NCBI GenBank assembly: GCA_041082235.1
Contig: JBDOIG010000130.1
Coordinates: 1 to 40,799, forward strand
Source: CALJEL01 sp041082235
GTDB taxonomy: Bacteria; Nitrospirota; Thermodesulfovibrionia; Thermodesulfovibrionales; CALJEL01
Length of the DNA stretch: 40,799 nucleotides
Reading direction: 5' to 3'
Shown here: piece by piece, positions 18,021 to 24,852 of the stretch
Layout of the letters: every line of letters begins with the position of its first letter
Numbering within the stretch: position 1 is the stretch's first letter
Translations under genes and position numbers: made by a program
The notes under the pieces: model-generated
What the model was told of the DNA's origin: nothing
The model's input: only the letters and a program-made list of their open reading frames with translations
The model's database searches: none

Positions 18021-18635
18021 TCACGGCATTAGTTCTTTGATTGATATTGCCCCTTCTCTAATAGCAATTATCTTACCGCCTTCAATCTCCACAATGGTTG
18101 AGGGTGGTCCTGAAAGTATTCCATTATCTACGATCAGGTCAAGACCCTCTGGAAAATATTTACTTATTGTATCTGCATCCATCGCTGGTGGTAGATCTGA
18201 TGGATTCGCACTTGTGGAGGTGATTATGAGACCCTTTCTCCTGATGAGCTCAAGGGCAAAAGATGCACCGGGGATTCTTACTGCAATCTTTCCTGTGCCT
18301 CCTGTTATTAAGCCTGAGATATGTGACCTTGCCCTGAGGACAAGTGTCAGGGGTCCTGGCCAGAACCTTTTTGCTAAACTGAGCGCCTCTTCTGGAAAAT
18401 CTTCTACGACACCTTTAATTGAATCAATACTTCCTGCTATTAATAAGAGGCCCTTTGTCTCTGGCCTTCCCTTAAGCCTGATTATCCTTTTAACTGCCTC
18501 TTTATTATTATAAAGTGCTCCGAGCCCGTAAACGGTATCAGAGGGATAGGCAATAACTCCTCCCTCCTGAAGGACATCATTTGCCCTTTCAATTGCATAA
18601 TCCATGCCTGTTTCTTTAAGTTTTATAATTTCCAT
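18021..18635 (-). CDS. tsaC: L-threonylcarbamoyladenylate synthase (Sua5/YwlC/YrdC family)
   Basis: 204 residues. YrdC-fold motifs are GGVIAYPSDTVYGLGALYNN, IIRLKGRPETKGLLLIAG (the K-R-P/T substrate region), FWPGPLTLVLRA, KIAVRIPGASFALELI, IITSTSANPSDLPPAMDA and STIVEIEGGKIIAIREGAI. It lacks the extra C-terminal Sua5 domain, so it is the short YwlC/TsaC type. It makes threonylcarbamoyl-AMP from threonine, bicarbonate and ATP for t6A at position 37 of ANN-decoding tRNAs. It starts ATG GAA with weak upstream sequence; the region ahead is shared with the divergent RRM gene. Confidence 0.93.
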   Translation of the reverse strand: MEIIKLKETGMDYAIERANDVLQEGGVIAYPSDTVYGLGALYNNKEAVKRIIRLKGRPETKGLLLIAGSIDSIKGVVEDFPEEALSLAKRFWPGPLTLVLRARSHISGLITGGTGKIAVRIPGASFALELIRRKGLIITSTSANPSDLPPAMDADTISKYFPEGLDLIVDNGILSGPPSTIVEIEGGKIIAIREGAISIKELMP

Positions 18636-18646
18636 TTAAACCCCAC

Positions 18647-18676
18647 TTGACAATTAAGGCTGCTTTCTATCATAGT
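18647..18676 (+). promoter_or_regulatory. Candidate sigma70 promoter for the RRM gene
   Basis: A perfect TTGACA (18647-18652), 18 bases, then CATAGT (18671-18676, 4 of 6 matches). A transcript from here would have a leader of about 90 bases that carries two inverted repeats before the GTG start at 18777. Confidence 0.45.
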
Positions 18677-18735
18677 TAATTGTATAGTAATTGATAGCGG
18701 TCTGAAAATAGGTTAAGGTTGTGCAATTGCACGCA

Positions 18736-18764
18736 CCAGGGCATTGCCCTGGAATTTTTATTTT
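18736..18764 (+). terminator. Terminator-like hairpin in the leader of the RRM gene (possible attenuator)
   Basis: A perfect 7-bp stem CCAGGGC/GCCCTGG with loop ATT is followed by AATTTTTATTTT and then at once by the AGGAGG of the downstream gene. This has the shape of an intrinsic terminator placed inside a 5' leader. A palindrome GTGCAATTGCAC (18721-18732) precedes it. It could terminate early or hide the ribosome site. Confidence 0.5.
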
Positions 18765-18776
18765 AGGAGGCTCAGT

Positions 18777-19082
18777 GTGAGTAACAAGTTGTTCGTAGGT
18801 AATGTATCTTTCAGGGCTTCAGAGGATGACCTCAAGGACCTCTTTCAGAAGGCAGGAGAGGTTATCTCAGCAAAGCTCGTGAAAGACCCGGCAACGGGAA
18901 GGTCAAAGGGTTTCGGGTTTATAGAAATGGCAAATTCAGTTGATGCTGATAAGGCCATTCAGATGTTTAATGGTACTAATTTTATGGAGAGGAACCTTGT
19001 AGTTGATAAGGCAAAACCCCGCCAGCCCCAGAAGGGTTCCAGGAACTTCAGGCAGAGATCTGAGAGGAGGAGAGAAGCATAG
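18777..19082 (+). CDS. RRM-domain RNA-binding protein (Rbp/cold-inducible type)
   Basis: 101 residues from a GTG at 18777, chosen because AGGAGG ends 6 bases upstream; the open frame continues farther 5' but without a ribosome site. It is a single RNA recognition motif with RNP2 (KLFVGNVSF) and RNP1 (RSKGFGFIEM), then a basic Arg/Gln/Ser tail (RQPQKGSRNFRQRSERRREA). Such proteins bind single-stranded RNA and in bacteria are often induced by cold or other stress. The long leader with a terminator-like hairpin suggests regulation at the RNA level, possibly by the protein itself; that is inference. The 3' end overlaps the convergent DUF89 gene by 35 bases. Confidence 0.9.
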   Translation: MSNKLFVGNVSFRASEDDLKDLFQKAGEVISAKLVKDPATGRSKGFGFIEMANSVDADKAIQMFNGTNFMERNLVVDKAKPRQPQKGSRNFRQRSERRREA

Positions 19083-19968
19083 AGCCCACAGGTAGTCCGA
19101 GTTCCCTCGAGACAACCTCACATTTAGACTGAAAAAGAAAAAATATCTTTTTTGAATTTAAATTTCTCTCTGAGAGAAAGGGGTCCCCAGAAAATCGTAG
19201 ATTTTCTGGGGCAGGAGTAAAGGTACTGAGGGTTTCAAAGTTCCCCTGGCCTTTGCTTATAATCAGAGGTATTTTCTCAAAAATGACTCTGAAGGCAGGG
19301 GAGGTAAATTCAATTATGGTGCCAACAGCATCAGAACCATTATCTATTATCTCTGTTGTTCCCGGGGGGAAGGTCTCCTCGGCATCAGTGATAGTGCAGT
19401 CATTCAGCACCGGTGCTCCTTTCACCACCGCAATTATCCTTTTACCCATATCTTTGAGAACCTCTATCAGGAGTCTATCAAAGACAATTTCACCGGCATT
19501 ATCCAGAAGATAAAGGATATCCTGAGTTGAGGAGACTTCCTTTTTGAATAATTCAAATTGGTCTACTGCAAGTTCTTCCTTTATTGCCTTTTCAATAGTC
19601 CCTTTTATATCAATGGATGTGAAGATCCCAAAATCAATCACATTGCCTGCTATTGCAAGCCTTGTGGCTGTCCAGAGAGGATCGTTGCTACTGTTCACCA
19701 TTTTTTTAAGCTCTGGATAAAGAGAAAGGGTAATCTGATTATATCTCTCCTTTACATCCTTGAAGGGATCACCCTTGAGTATCTCTCTTATTTTTCTATG
19801 AATAAATGTGGTTGTCCAGGCAGGTGGCCTGGAGACATCTGCCCGTTTAATTTCTTCACTGACAGCAGAAAAAACCTTCTTCTGAAGGGCTTCATCTGCT
19901 CCAGCAAGTTTAAGGGCTATTACAGTCTGCTTAAGAAAGCAGGGGAAACAGTCAAGGGAGGTCTTCAT
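19048..19968 (-). CDS. DUF89/ARMT1-like damage-control phosphatase family protein
   Basis: 306 residues from the ATG at 19968 (MKTSLDCFPCFLKQTV), the family's usual start with its CFPCF motif. Further family hallmarks are DPLWTATRLAIAGNVIDFG (Asn/Asp metal ligands), ILYLLDNAGEIVFDRLLIEVL, VVKGAPVLNDCTITDAEE and LIISKGQGNFETL. DUF89 enzymes are metal-dependent phosphatases acting on damaged sugar-phosphate or cofactor metabolites; the substrate here is unknown. Between NFETLS and KIFFLFQSKCEVVSRELGLPVGS, normally almost continuous, about 22 residues are inserted, encoded by palindromic repeat copy D and flanking bases. It starts within the 3' end of the HMA-like gene. Confidence 0.85.
   Translation of the reverse strand: MKTSLDCFPCFLKQTVIALKLAGADEALQKKVFSAVSEEIKRADVSRPPAWTTTFIHRKIREILKGDPFKDVKERYNQITLSLYPELKKMVNSSNDPLWTATRLAIAGNVIDFGIFTSIDIKGTIEKAIKEELAVDQFELFKKEVSSTQDILYLLDNAGEIVFDRLLIEVLKDMGKRIIAVVKGAPVLNDCTITDAEETFPPGTTEIIDNGSDAVGTIIEFTSPAFRVIFEKIPLIISKGQGNFETLSTFTPAPENLRFSGDPFLSERNLNSKKIFFLFQSKCEVVSRELGLPVGSMLLSSSQISA
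19183..19213 (-). repeat. Palindromic repeat, copy D (inside DUF89 gene)
   Basis: A perfect 12-bp inverted repeat, CCCCAGAAAATC / GATTTTCTGGGG around GTA. It is read in frame on the minus strand as PAPENLRFSGDP, within the insertion described for the DUF89 protein. Confidence 0.75.
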
Positions 19969-20191
19969 TACTGTTAGTTTGCAATATCTTATAGCCAAGT
20001 TTTTCTATACTGTCCCTTGTAAGTTTAAGGAGTTCCTCTTCCTTTATGAGGGAATCATTAAATTTTATCTCTATCATCCCGCTCTGAGTATCTATTGATT
20101 CTACTCCTGGCATCTTTCCAATGAATCTTCTCAGTGCAAGAGAGCATTCCTCGCAGAACTCCTTCTGAACATTCACAAGTAACCTTTTCAT
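19952..20191 (-). CDS. Small HMA-like (heavy-metal-associated) domain protein
   Basis: 79 residues from the ATG at 20191, with GAGGAGG about 5 bases ahead; a GTG two codons earlier is possible. The pattern KRLLVNVQKEFCEECSLALRRFIGKMPGVESIDTQSGMIEIKF is the beta-alpha-beta-beta start of an HMA/CopZ-type fold, with a C-x-x-C (CEEC) in place of the usual MxCxxC. Such domains bind Cu(I), Zn or similar ions, or act as accessory domains. The ending (SIEKLGYKI) also fits. It overlaps the DUF89 gene by 17 bases. The metal is unknown. Confidence 0.7.
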   Translation of the reverse strand: MKRLLVNVQKEFCEECSLALRRFIGKMPGVESIDTQSGMIEIKFNDSLIKEEELLKLTRDSIEKLGYKILQTNSNEDLP

Positions 20192-20256
20192 GGTCACCTC
20201 CTCAGAAATCTAAATCCAGAATCTGACCTCAGAGCCCGACTCGCCTTCCTCTGTAA

Positions 20257-20354
20257 TGGCGGGAGCGTATGGGAATCGAACCCACCTTCCCCGCTTGTGG
20301 CAGGGAACACTGGATTTGAAGTCCAGGGGGGACACCAGAACCCCTGACGCTCCC
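20257..20354 (-). tRNA. selC: tRNA-Sec (anticodon UCA)
   Basis: The minus strand folds as a selenocysteine tRNA. The acceptor stem has 8 bp (GGGAGCGT/ACGCTCCC) and the D arm is long. The anticodon stem CTGGA/TCCAG carries loop CTTCAAA, anticodon TCA. A long variable arm (TTCCCTGCC...GCGGGGAA) and a T arm with TTCGATT follow. The discriminator is G and CCA is encoded (20257-20259). The 8-bp acceptor plus T stem, the UCA anticodon and the large variable arm are diagnostic. This tRNA is charged with serine, converted by SelA and delivered to in-frame UGA codons by SelB; selA, selB and selD are not in the window. It supports reading the UGA at 32717-32719 as selenocysteine. Confidence 0.96.
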
Positions 20355-20356
20355 AG

Positions 20357-20397
20357 AATAAAAACCAGAGGTATCTTAGAATGAGCTAACCTCTGGT
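20357..20397 (-). terminator. Hairpin with U-tract between cupin gene and selC
   Basis: On the minus strand a perfect 9-bp stem ACCAGAGGT/ACCTCTGGT with a 16-base loop is followed by TTTTTATT. This fits an intrinsic terminator for the upstream cupin transcript, ending only about 3 bases before the first base of selC. Confidence 0.55.
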
Positions 20398-20400
20398 AAA
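20373..20400 (-). promoter_or_regulatory. Possible selC promoter embedded in the terminator hairpin
   Basis: On the minus strand TTTACC (20395-20400), 16 bases, then TAAGAT (20373-20378); each hexamer matches consensus at 4 of 6 positions. The -10 lies 18 bases before selC. It is weak but is the only placement I see that avoids the terminator. Confidence 0.3.
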
Positions 20401-20450
20401 AATTATTTTAACATAAAAACTGCTCGGTATTGCCCTGAACTATAGGCAAC

Positions 20451-20516
20451 TGTAATCTGCCGACAGATACGGGGTATGCCGAAGAGACTTTATTGCGACA
20501 CCTTAATGTAAACTTT
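20451..20516 (+). repeat. MITE-like intergenic repeat, copy 2 (5' half only)
   Basis: Contains TGTAATCTGCCGACAGATAC, GGGGTATGCCGAAGAGACTT and the core TATTGCGACACCTTAATGTA, nearly identical to the copy at 22053. The right half, with the GAGCTTTATAAAGG tail, is absent. It ends at the 3' end of the cupin gene. Confidence 0.6.
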
Positions 20517-20541
20517 GGGAGGCAAAACAATATAACCCTTT

Positions 20542-20856
20542 TTATTCTACAGGTGTAACAACTGCCATTACCACGAGTCTTTCTCCGAGATTCGCCTCAA
20601 ATCCGTGAGGGACCATGGGGTCACAGAGTATACATGTCTTTGCATCAGCCTCTATTCTCTCATCACCTACTGTGAATGTGCCCTTTCCTTCCACAACATA
20701 CATGAGAAGCCTGAGAGGTGCCTTATGAGGTGCAAGCTTCTGCCCTCTTTCAAGACACATAAGGGCAATACGCATCTCTGGCTTGTCAGAAAGCATTTCT
20801 CTTGAAATACTTTCTGGAGAGAATTTGATAAGTTTTTTAAGATCAAGTATTTCCAT
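20542..20856 (-). CDS. Small cupin-domain protein
   Basis: 104 residues, a single double-stranded beta-helix (cupin 2) domain. Motif 1 is GQKLAPHKAPLRLLMYVVEGKGTFTVG with one clear His and a Glu; motif 2 is DPMVPHGFEANLGERLVVMAVV. The first motif has lost one of the usual two histidines (HKAP instead of HxH), so metal binding may differ. A strong AGGAGGAGG precedes the ATG. It follows the polyferredoxin gene by 20 bases in the same direction. The substrate is unknown; many such cupins sense or bind small ligands rather than catalyse. Confidence 0.8.
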   Translation of the reverse strand: MEILDLKKLIKFSPESISREMLSDKPEMRIALMCLERGQKLAPHKAPLRLLMYVVEGKGTFTVGDERIEADAKTCILCDPMVPHGFEANLGERLVVMAVVTPVE

Positions 20857-20876
20857 TTTATCCTCCTCCTTTTATT

Positions 20877-21857
20877 CTATTCTAACTTTTTTTGAAGCTT
20901 GATGAATTGAGAAGGTGCCTGTCTGGAACGTCCCAAAAAATCTGAAGATTTTTTGGGGACGCCATCTTTTCTGTCACCGAATTGCAATCTGAAAAGTCCC
21001 TCTCCAAGTTCTCTATTACATGCCTCCACACAGGCCATACAGTTAATGCATGATATGTCCCTCGTATTCTTTCTTGGCTTTATTTTCATAAAGCATGCCT
21101 CTTCACATCTTTTGCAGTCAGTGCACCAGCATGCCTCGGAACTTAAAAATTTTAATCTTAATGATATGGGACTTGCCATTCCAAAAAGCATCTGCATAAG
21201 ACCTGCAGCACAGATGTATTTACAGAGGAGGTGCCTTATAAATATTGAGGTTATCAGTATATATATTGACACACCTGTTATCCCTGCCTTTACACCAGAG
21301 GAAGGATTCTGGGTGATAAGCTCATTGAAGATTCTCTGTGGTGAGATAAGATATCCTGTTAGACCTATACCGATAAGAGGAGGTATGATAATAAGGCAAA
21401 TGATAGTGATAAGGATATAAAACCCCCTTGCTCTTTTTGATGGATAATATTTTTTTTCTTTATCCCAGATTGAGCTTTTACCCGTAATCTTTTTATTTAA
21501 AAAATCTGCCCACTCAAAGAGGGCTCCCTCTGGACAGAACCATCCGCAGAAAAACCTGCCAAAGAGGGCACCCAATAATGGAAATATTGATAGGGCTGCC
21601 AGCCAGGGAAGAACAGCCTTAAGAAGAAATCTTAATGCCACATGTCCAGATGACTTTATGCCTGAAAGGCCAGAGGCGGCTATATCTGTCTCTGATATCC
21701 CTAAAGTCCATGTATTCTGGAAGATGAAGAGTTCTTTTGTATCAATATCATATCTCAAGATATTTAAAACAGGCATGAACAGGACAAGGAGGATAAAAAG
21801 AACCTGTGTAAGCCTCCTCAGCCTGGTAATGGACATAACCGAGCTATTCAGCCCCAT
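20877..21857 (-). CDS. NapH/CcoG-type membrane 4Fe-4S polyferredoxin
   Basis: 326 residues with about five membrane helices. The NapH-like signature FGRFFCGWFCPEGALFEWADFL and HLLCKYICAAGLMQMLFG contribute CX3CP-type cysteines. Two ferredoxin-like clusters follow, CWCTDCKRCEEACFMKI and CINCMACVEACNREL. Proteins of this type pass electrons from the quinol pool to periplasmic or membrane partners. The partner is not evident; no nap or cco genes adjoin. The C-terminal tail contains a palindromic-repeat insertion (DGVPKKSSDFLGRS). Ribosome sites near the assigned ATG and an alternative ATG 21 bases downstream are both weak. Confidence 0.85.
   Translation of the reverse strand: MGLNSSVMSITRLRRLTQVLFILLVLFMPVLNILRYDIDTKELFIFQNTWTLGISETDIAASGLSGIKSSGHVALRFLLKAVLPWLAALSIFPLLGALFGRFFCGWFCPEGALFEWADFLNKKITGKSSIWDKEKKYYPSKRARGFYILITIICLIIIPPLIGIGLTGYLISPQRIFNELITQNPSSGVKAGITGVSIYILITSIFIRHLLCKYICAAGLMQMLFGMASPISLRLKFLSSEACWCTDCKRCEEACFMKIKPRKNTRDISCINCMACVEACNRELGEGLFRLQFGDRKDGVPKKSSDFLGRSRQAPSQFIKLQKKLE
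20930..20962 (-). repeat. Palindromic repeat, copy E (inside polyferredoxin gene)
   Basis: TCCCAAAAAATC / GATTTTTTGGGGA around TGAA. It is read in frame on the minus strand as GVPKKSSDFLG, almost the same peptide as copy B in the peptide-binding protein. Confidence 0.75.
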
Positions 21858-21909
21858 GACTAATCTTTACATGAAAGGGGTCTTTACAGGAATGATATAT
21901 ATCATATCC

Positions 21910-21984
21910 TTTGAAGGACTTTGTCCTTCAAAATTTAATGGAAAAGTTTTTAAATTCAAATTTTTAAAGGAGCGAAGCTCCTTT
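21910..21984. repeat. Paired-hairpin repeat module, copy 1
   Basis: Hairpin one is TTTGAAGGAC-TTT-GTCCTTCAAA. After about 33 AT-rich bases comes hairpin two, AAAGGAGC-GAA-GCTCCTTT. The same arrangement occurs at 36671-36758 with compensating base changes in the stems. Confidence 0.65.
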
Positions 21985-22052
21985 GTTCTTTTTAAGAGCA
22001 GTAGTGTTTTGCATGCCGTCAGTTGTACTGTATCGGGATTTCCAGAAATCTT

Positions 22053-22208
22053 TGTAAACTGCCGACAGATACGGGGTATGCTGAAAAGACTTTTATTGCG
22101 ACACCTTAATGTAAACTTTTTAATCAACATTACCAAACATAAAAGGGGCGAAAAGCCCCTTTGAGCTCTGCCCCTTTGAGCTTTATAAAGGCTTTGAGGC
22201 ATACCCCG
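22053..22208 (+). repeat. MITE-like intergenic repeat, copy 3 (complete)
   Basis: Inverted ends CGGGGTATGC (22072-22081) and GCATACCCCG (22199-22208) bound about 137 bases. The interior holds the core ATTGCGACACCTTAATGTAA, a GGGGC/GCCCC hairpin and the tail GAGCTTTATAAAGGCTTTGA. There is no coding capacity, and no target duplication was confidently seen. Confidence 0.65.
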
Positions 22209-22293
22209 ATAATCAGGAAATGTTTCTAATAGCAAATTTGGGAGAAATCTTTAAATTTTTTGTGATGCCCGAGTATTATGTTATTCTATATTT

Positions 22294-24852
22294 ATGAATC
22301 TTCTTCAATTTCAGAAGCCAAGCAGATACATAAACAGGGAATGGAATAGTATTCACAGGAATGGCTCAATAAAGATAGCCCTCTGCTTTCCTGATGTTTA
22401 TGAGATAGGCATGTCCCACCTTGGTTTAAAGATACTTTATGAAATCCTCAACTCTATGGATGATGTTTCTGCTGAAAGGGTCTTTGCCCCGTGGCCTGAT
22501 ATGGAGGGTTATCTGAAGGCAGAAGGTCATTATCTATCCAGTCTTGAAGGAAAGAGACCCATTAAAGAATTTGATATCATAGGTTTTAGCCTTCAATATG
22601 AGCTCTCCATTACAACTGTACTTAATATGCTTTCTCTTGGAGGTGTCCCTGTTTTAAAACAGGAAAGAAAAGGGCTTCCTCTTGTTATAGCTGGTGGTCC
22701 ATGCACTGTTAATCCATCGCCATTTGGAAAATTTTTTGATGCCTTATTTATTGGTGAGGCTGAATATTCAATAAAAGAGCTTATAGATACTGTAAAGAAA
22801 TGGAAGGAGTATGGCGATGGGAATAGAGAAAGTCTTTTAAAATCTATTTCAGGTATAAAGGGTTTTTATGTGCCAGGGGTCAGCAGTTCTGTAAAGAGGG
22901 TGGTGGTGGAGGATCTCAACAATGCTCCCTACCCGGTAAGGCCTGTTGTTGCCCATCAGGCAATTCATGACAGACTTAATATAGAGATATCAAGGGGATG
23001 CCCCAAGGGATGCAGGTTCTGTCAGGCAGGGATGATTTATAGACCTGTGAGGGAAAGGTCTGTAGATAAGATTATAGAGATAGCTGAGAGGAGTCTTTCC
23101 TTTACAGGATATGAGGAGGTTTCCTTTACATCTCTGAGTGCAGGTGACTACAGCGAACTTTCAGTTTTATTCCAGAAGTTCATCAATAGATTCAAGGATT
23201 CCCATATAGCCCTTTCTCTTCCTTCACTCAGGGTTGGGGCTATTAACAGGGAGATACTTCAGGCTATAAAATCTGAAAGAAAGACTGGTTTCACTATTGC
23301 ACCTGAGGCAGGCACAGAAAGACTGAGGGCTGTAATTAATAAGGAGCTCAATGATGAGGATTATGAAAGGGCACTAAGGGTGCTTTTTGAAGAGGGATGG
23401 TTGAATCTGAAACTCTATTTCATGATAGGTCTTCCAGGTGAGACAGAGGAAGACCTTGATGGAATTATAAAGATGTCATTAAGGGCACTATCAATTGCAA
23501 AAAGATATACAAAAAAATTTGTCAATATAAGCGTGGGAGTATCTCCCTTTATCCCAAAACCCCATACCCCCTTTCAATGGTGCCCTCAGATGGGACTTGA
23601 GGAATTGAAGAGAAGAAATAACTACCTGAGAGGGGTATTAAGAAAAAAGGGCTTTAATTACAGGGATCATGCTCCTGAGATGAGCCTCATTGAGGCCATG
23701 ATATCAAGGGGTAACGAGGAAGTGGGTGAACTCATTTACCAGGCATGGAGGCTTGGTGCAAGACTTGAGGCATGGAGTGAATTCTTTGATTTCTCAAGGT
23801 GGCTGAGGGCAATGGATTCTACAGGTATAGATGGTATTTCTATGGCGGGTCAATCTTATAAGGAAGATGCGTTATTCCCATGGGATATTGTAGATACAGG
23901 CATAGATAAAAATTTTCTTTTTAAAGAATACAGTCGGGCAACACAGGGGATGAGGACCCCGGGATGTGAAAGACTGTGCAGTGCCTGTGGCCTTAAGTGC
24001 ACAGACATAAGAGGTCGAAGATCAGAAGTGCAAGAGCGAAAATCTGAAAATCTATCCTTAGGGGTCTCCCAGAGTCCTGATATTTCTTTAAAGAGACCCA
24101 CCTCTGTCATTTGTATGAGGGCTGAATTTTCAAAGACAGGAGAGCTGAAATATCTCAGCCATCTTGAATTGAGCAGGCTTATTGAAAGGGCATTAAGGCG
24201 GGCTAATATCCCGTTCAGTTATACTGAGGGATTTCATCCTACGCCCAGGATATCCTTTGGTCCTGCCCTTCCAGTAGGTGTGGAAGGCTTGAGGGAATAT
24301 TTTGATATGGTTGTGGATTCCTGTATAATAAAGCAGGGCTTACGGGATATTCAGAGACCTGGGTCTCCAGAAAATCGTCAGATTTTTTTGGGTGCCAGTC
24401 CAGCAGATGGACAGTTTAACAAGGCTCTCAGTCCTACCGCCCTATTACCCTGTTGCTCTGTAATTAATAATGTATTACCTGAAGATATAAGATTAAATAA
24501 ACTTTTTCTGATACCTTTAAAGAGTGAGTCTTTGAGCTCCTTCATAAAGGGATATGAATATCTTTTGAGGATCAACTCAGAGCAATTAAGAAAGGGCATA
24601 GAAGCGAATCTTAACAAACTGAGAGACAATGATGGTTACCCCATGCTCAGGGATTTCAGTATCACGGACAATGGCATAAGGCTTTTACTTCTTGATAGAG
24701 ATAACAGTGAAAAGGTGAAGATAATGGATTTTATAAGGGCCGCTGGCATAGAGTTACATGAAGGCATTGAAATTATCAGGACCGGGCTCTTCGGTGTTGT
24801 AAATGGCGAACTGGTCAGTCCTGAAGAAGCAGGAATCAAGAATGCAGAATGA
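22294..24852 (+). CDS. B12-binding radical SAM protein fused to DUF2344 (TIGR03960 + TIGR03936 type)
   Basis: 852 residues. The N-terminal part has the family entry FQKPSRYINREWNSI and a B12-binding-like region. The radical SAM centre EISRGCPKGCRFCQAGMIYRP (CX3CX2C, near residue 236) follows, then GFTIAPEAGTERLRAVINK and YFMIGLPGETEEDL. Residues from about 610 (MRAEFSKTGELKYLSHLELSRLIERALRRA...PRISFGPALPVGVEG) are a DUF2344 domain, often a separate gene. The family is usually next to rng and ribosomal genes, which suggests an RNA or ribosome modification role, not established. Between the domains there is a low-conservation linker, and a palindromic repeat (24360-24397) is inserted in frame. 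The stop overlaps the rng start by 11 bases. Confidence 0.9.
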   Translation: MNLLQFQKPSRYINREWNSIHRNGSIKIALCFPDVYEIGMSHLGLKILYEILNSMDDVSAERVFAPWPDMEGYLKAEGHYLSSLEGKRPIKEFDIIGFSLQYELSITTVLNMLSLGGVPVLKQERKGLPLVIAGGPCTVNPSPFGKFFDALFIGEAEYSIKELIDTVKKWKEYGDGNRESLLKSISGIKGFYVPGVSSSVKRVVVEDLNNAPYPVRPVVAHQAIHDRLNIEISRGCPKGCRFCQAGMIYRPVRERSVDKIIEIAERSLSFTGYEEVSFTSLSAGDYSELSVLFQKFINRFKDSHIALSLPSLRVGAINREILQAIKSERKTGFTIAPEAGTERLRAVINKELNDEDYERALRVLFEEGWLNLKLYFMIGLPGETEEDLDGIIKMSLRALSIAKRYTKKFVNISVGVSPFIPKPHTPFQWCPQMGLEELKRRNNYLRGVLRKKGFNYRDHAPEMSLIEAMISRGNEEVGELIYQAWRLGARLEAWSEFFDFSRWLRAMDSTGIDGISMAGQSYKEDALFPWDIVDTGIDKNFLFKEYSRATQGMRTPGCERLCSACGLKCTDIRGRRSEVQERKSENLSLGVSQSPDISLKRPTSVICMRAEFSKTGELKYLSHLELSRLIERALRRANIPFSYTEGFHPTPRISFGPALPVGVEGLREYFDMVVDSCIIKQGLRDIQRPGSPENRQIFLGASPADGQFNKALSPTALLPCCSVINNVLPEDIRLNKLFLIPLKSESLSSFIKGYEYLLRINSEQLRKGIEANLNKLRDNDGYPMLRDFSITDNGIRLLLLDRDNSEKVKIMDFIRAAGIELHEGIEIIRTGLFGVVNGELVSPEEAGIKNAE
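24360..24397 (+). repeat. Palindromic repeat, copy F (inside radical SAM/DUF2344 gene)
   Basis: TCTCCAGAAAATC / GATTTTTTTGGGTGCC around GTCA. It is read in frame as GSPENRQIFLGAS within the DUF2344 domain. A weaker look-alike occurs at 24061-24098 in the linker. Confidence 0.7.

Larger units (their letters stand above)
21858..22293. other. Gene-free interval filled by repeats
   Basis: Divergent genes flank this 436-base interval. It contains a paired-hairpin module (21910-21984) and MITE-like copy 3 (22053-22208). About 85 AT-rich bases remain before the radical-SAM gene, where its promoter would be. Open frames here have no coding character. Confidence 0.55.

Noticed and set aside
17893..18513. 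206-codon open frame on the plus strand over tsaC
   Set aside because: It is the mirror of tsaC, which has all family motifs. The shadow frame has Ser/Pro/Ile-rich composition and no ribosome site.
24061..24098. Ninth copy of the palindromic repeat (TCTCCCAGAGTCCTGATATT...)
   Set aside because: It resembles the family only weakly and the arms do not pair well. It could be a decayed copy but is not counted.
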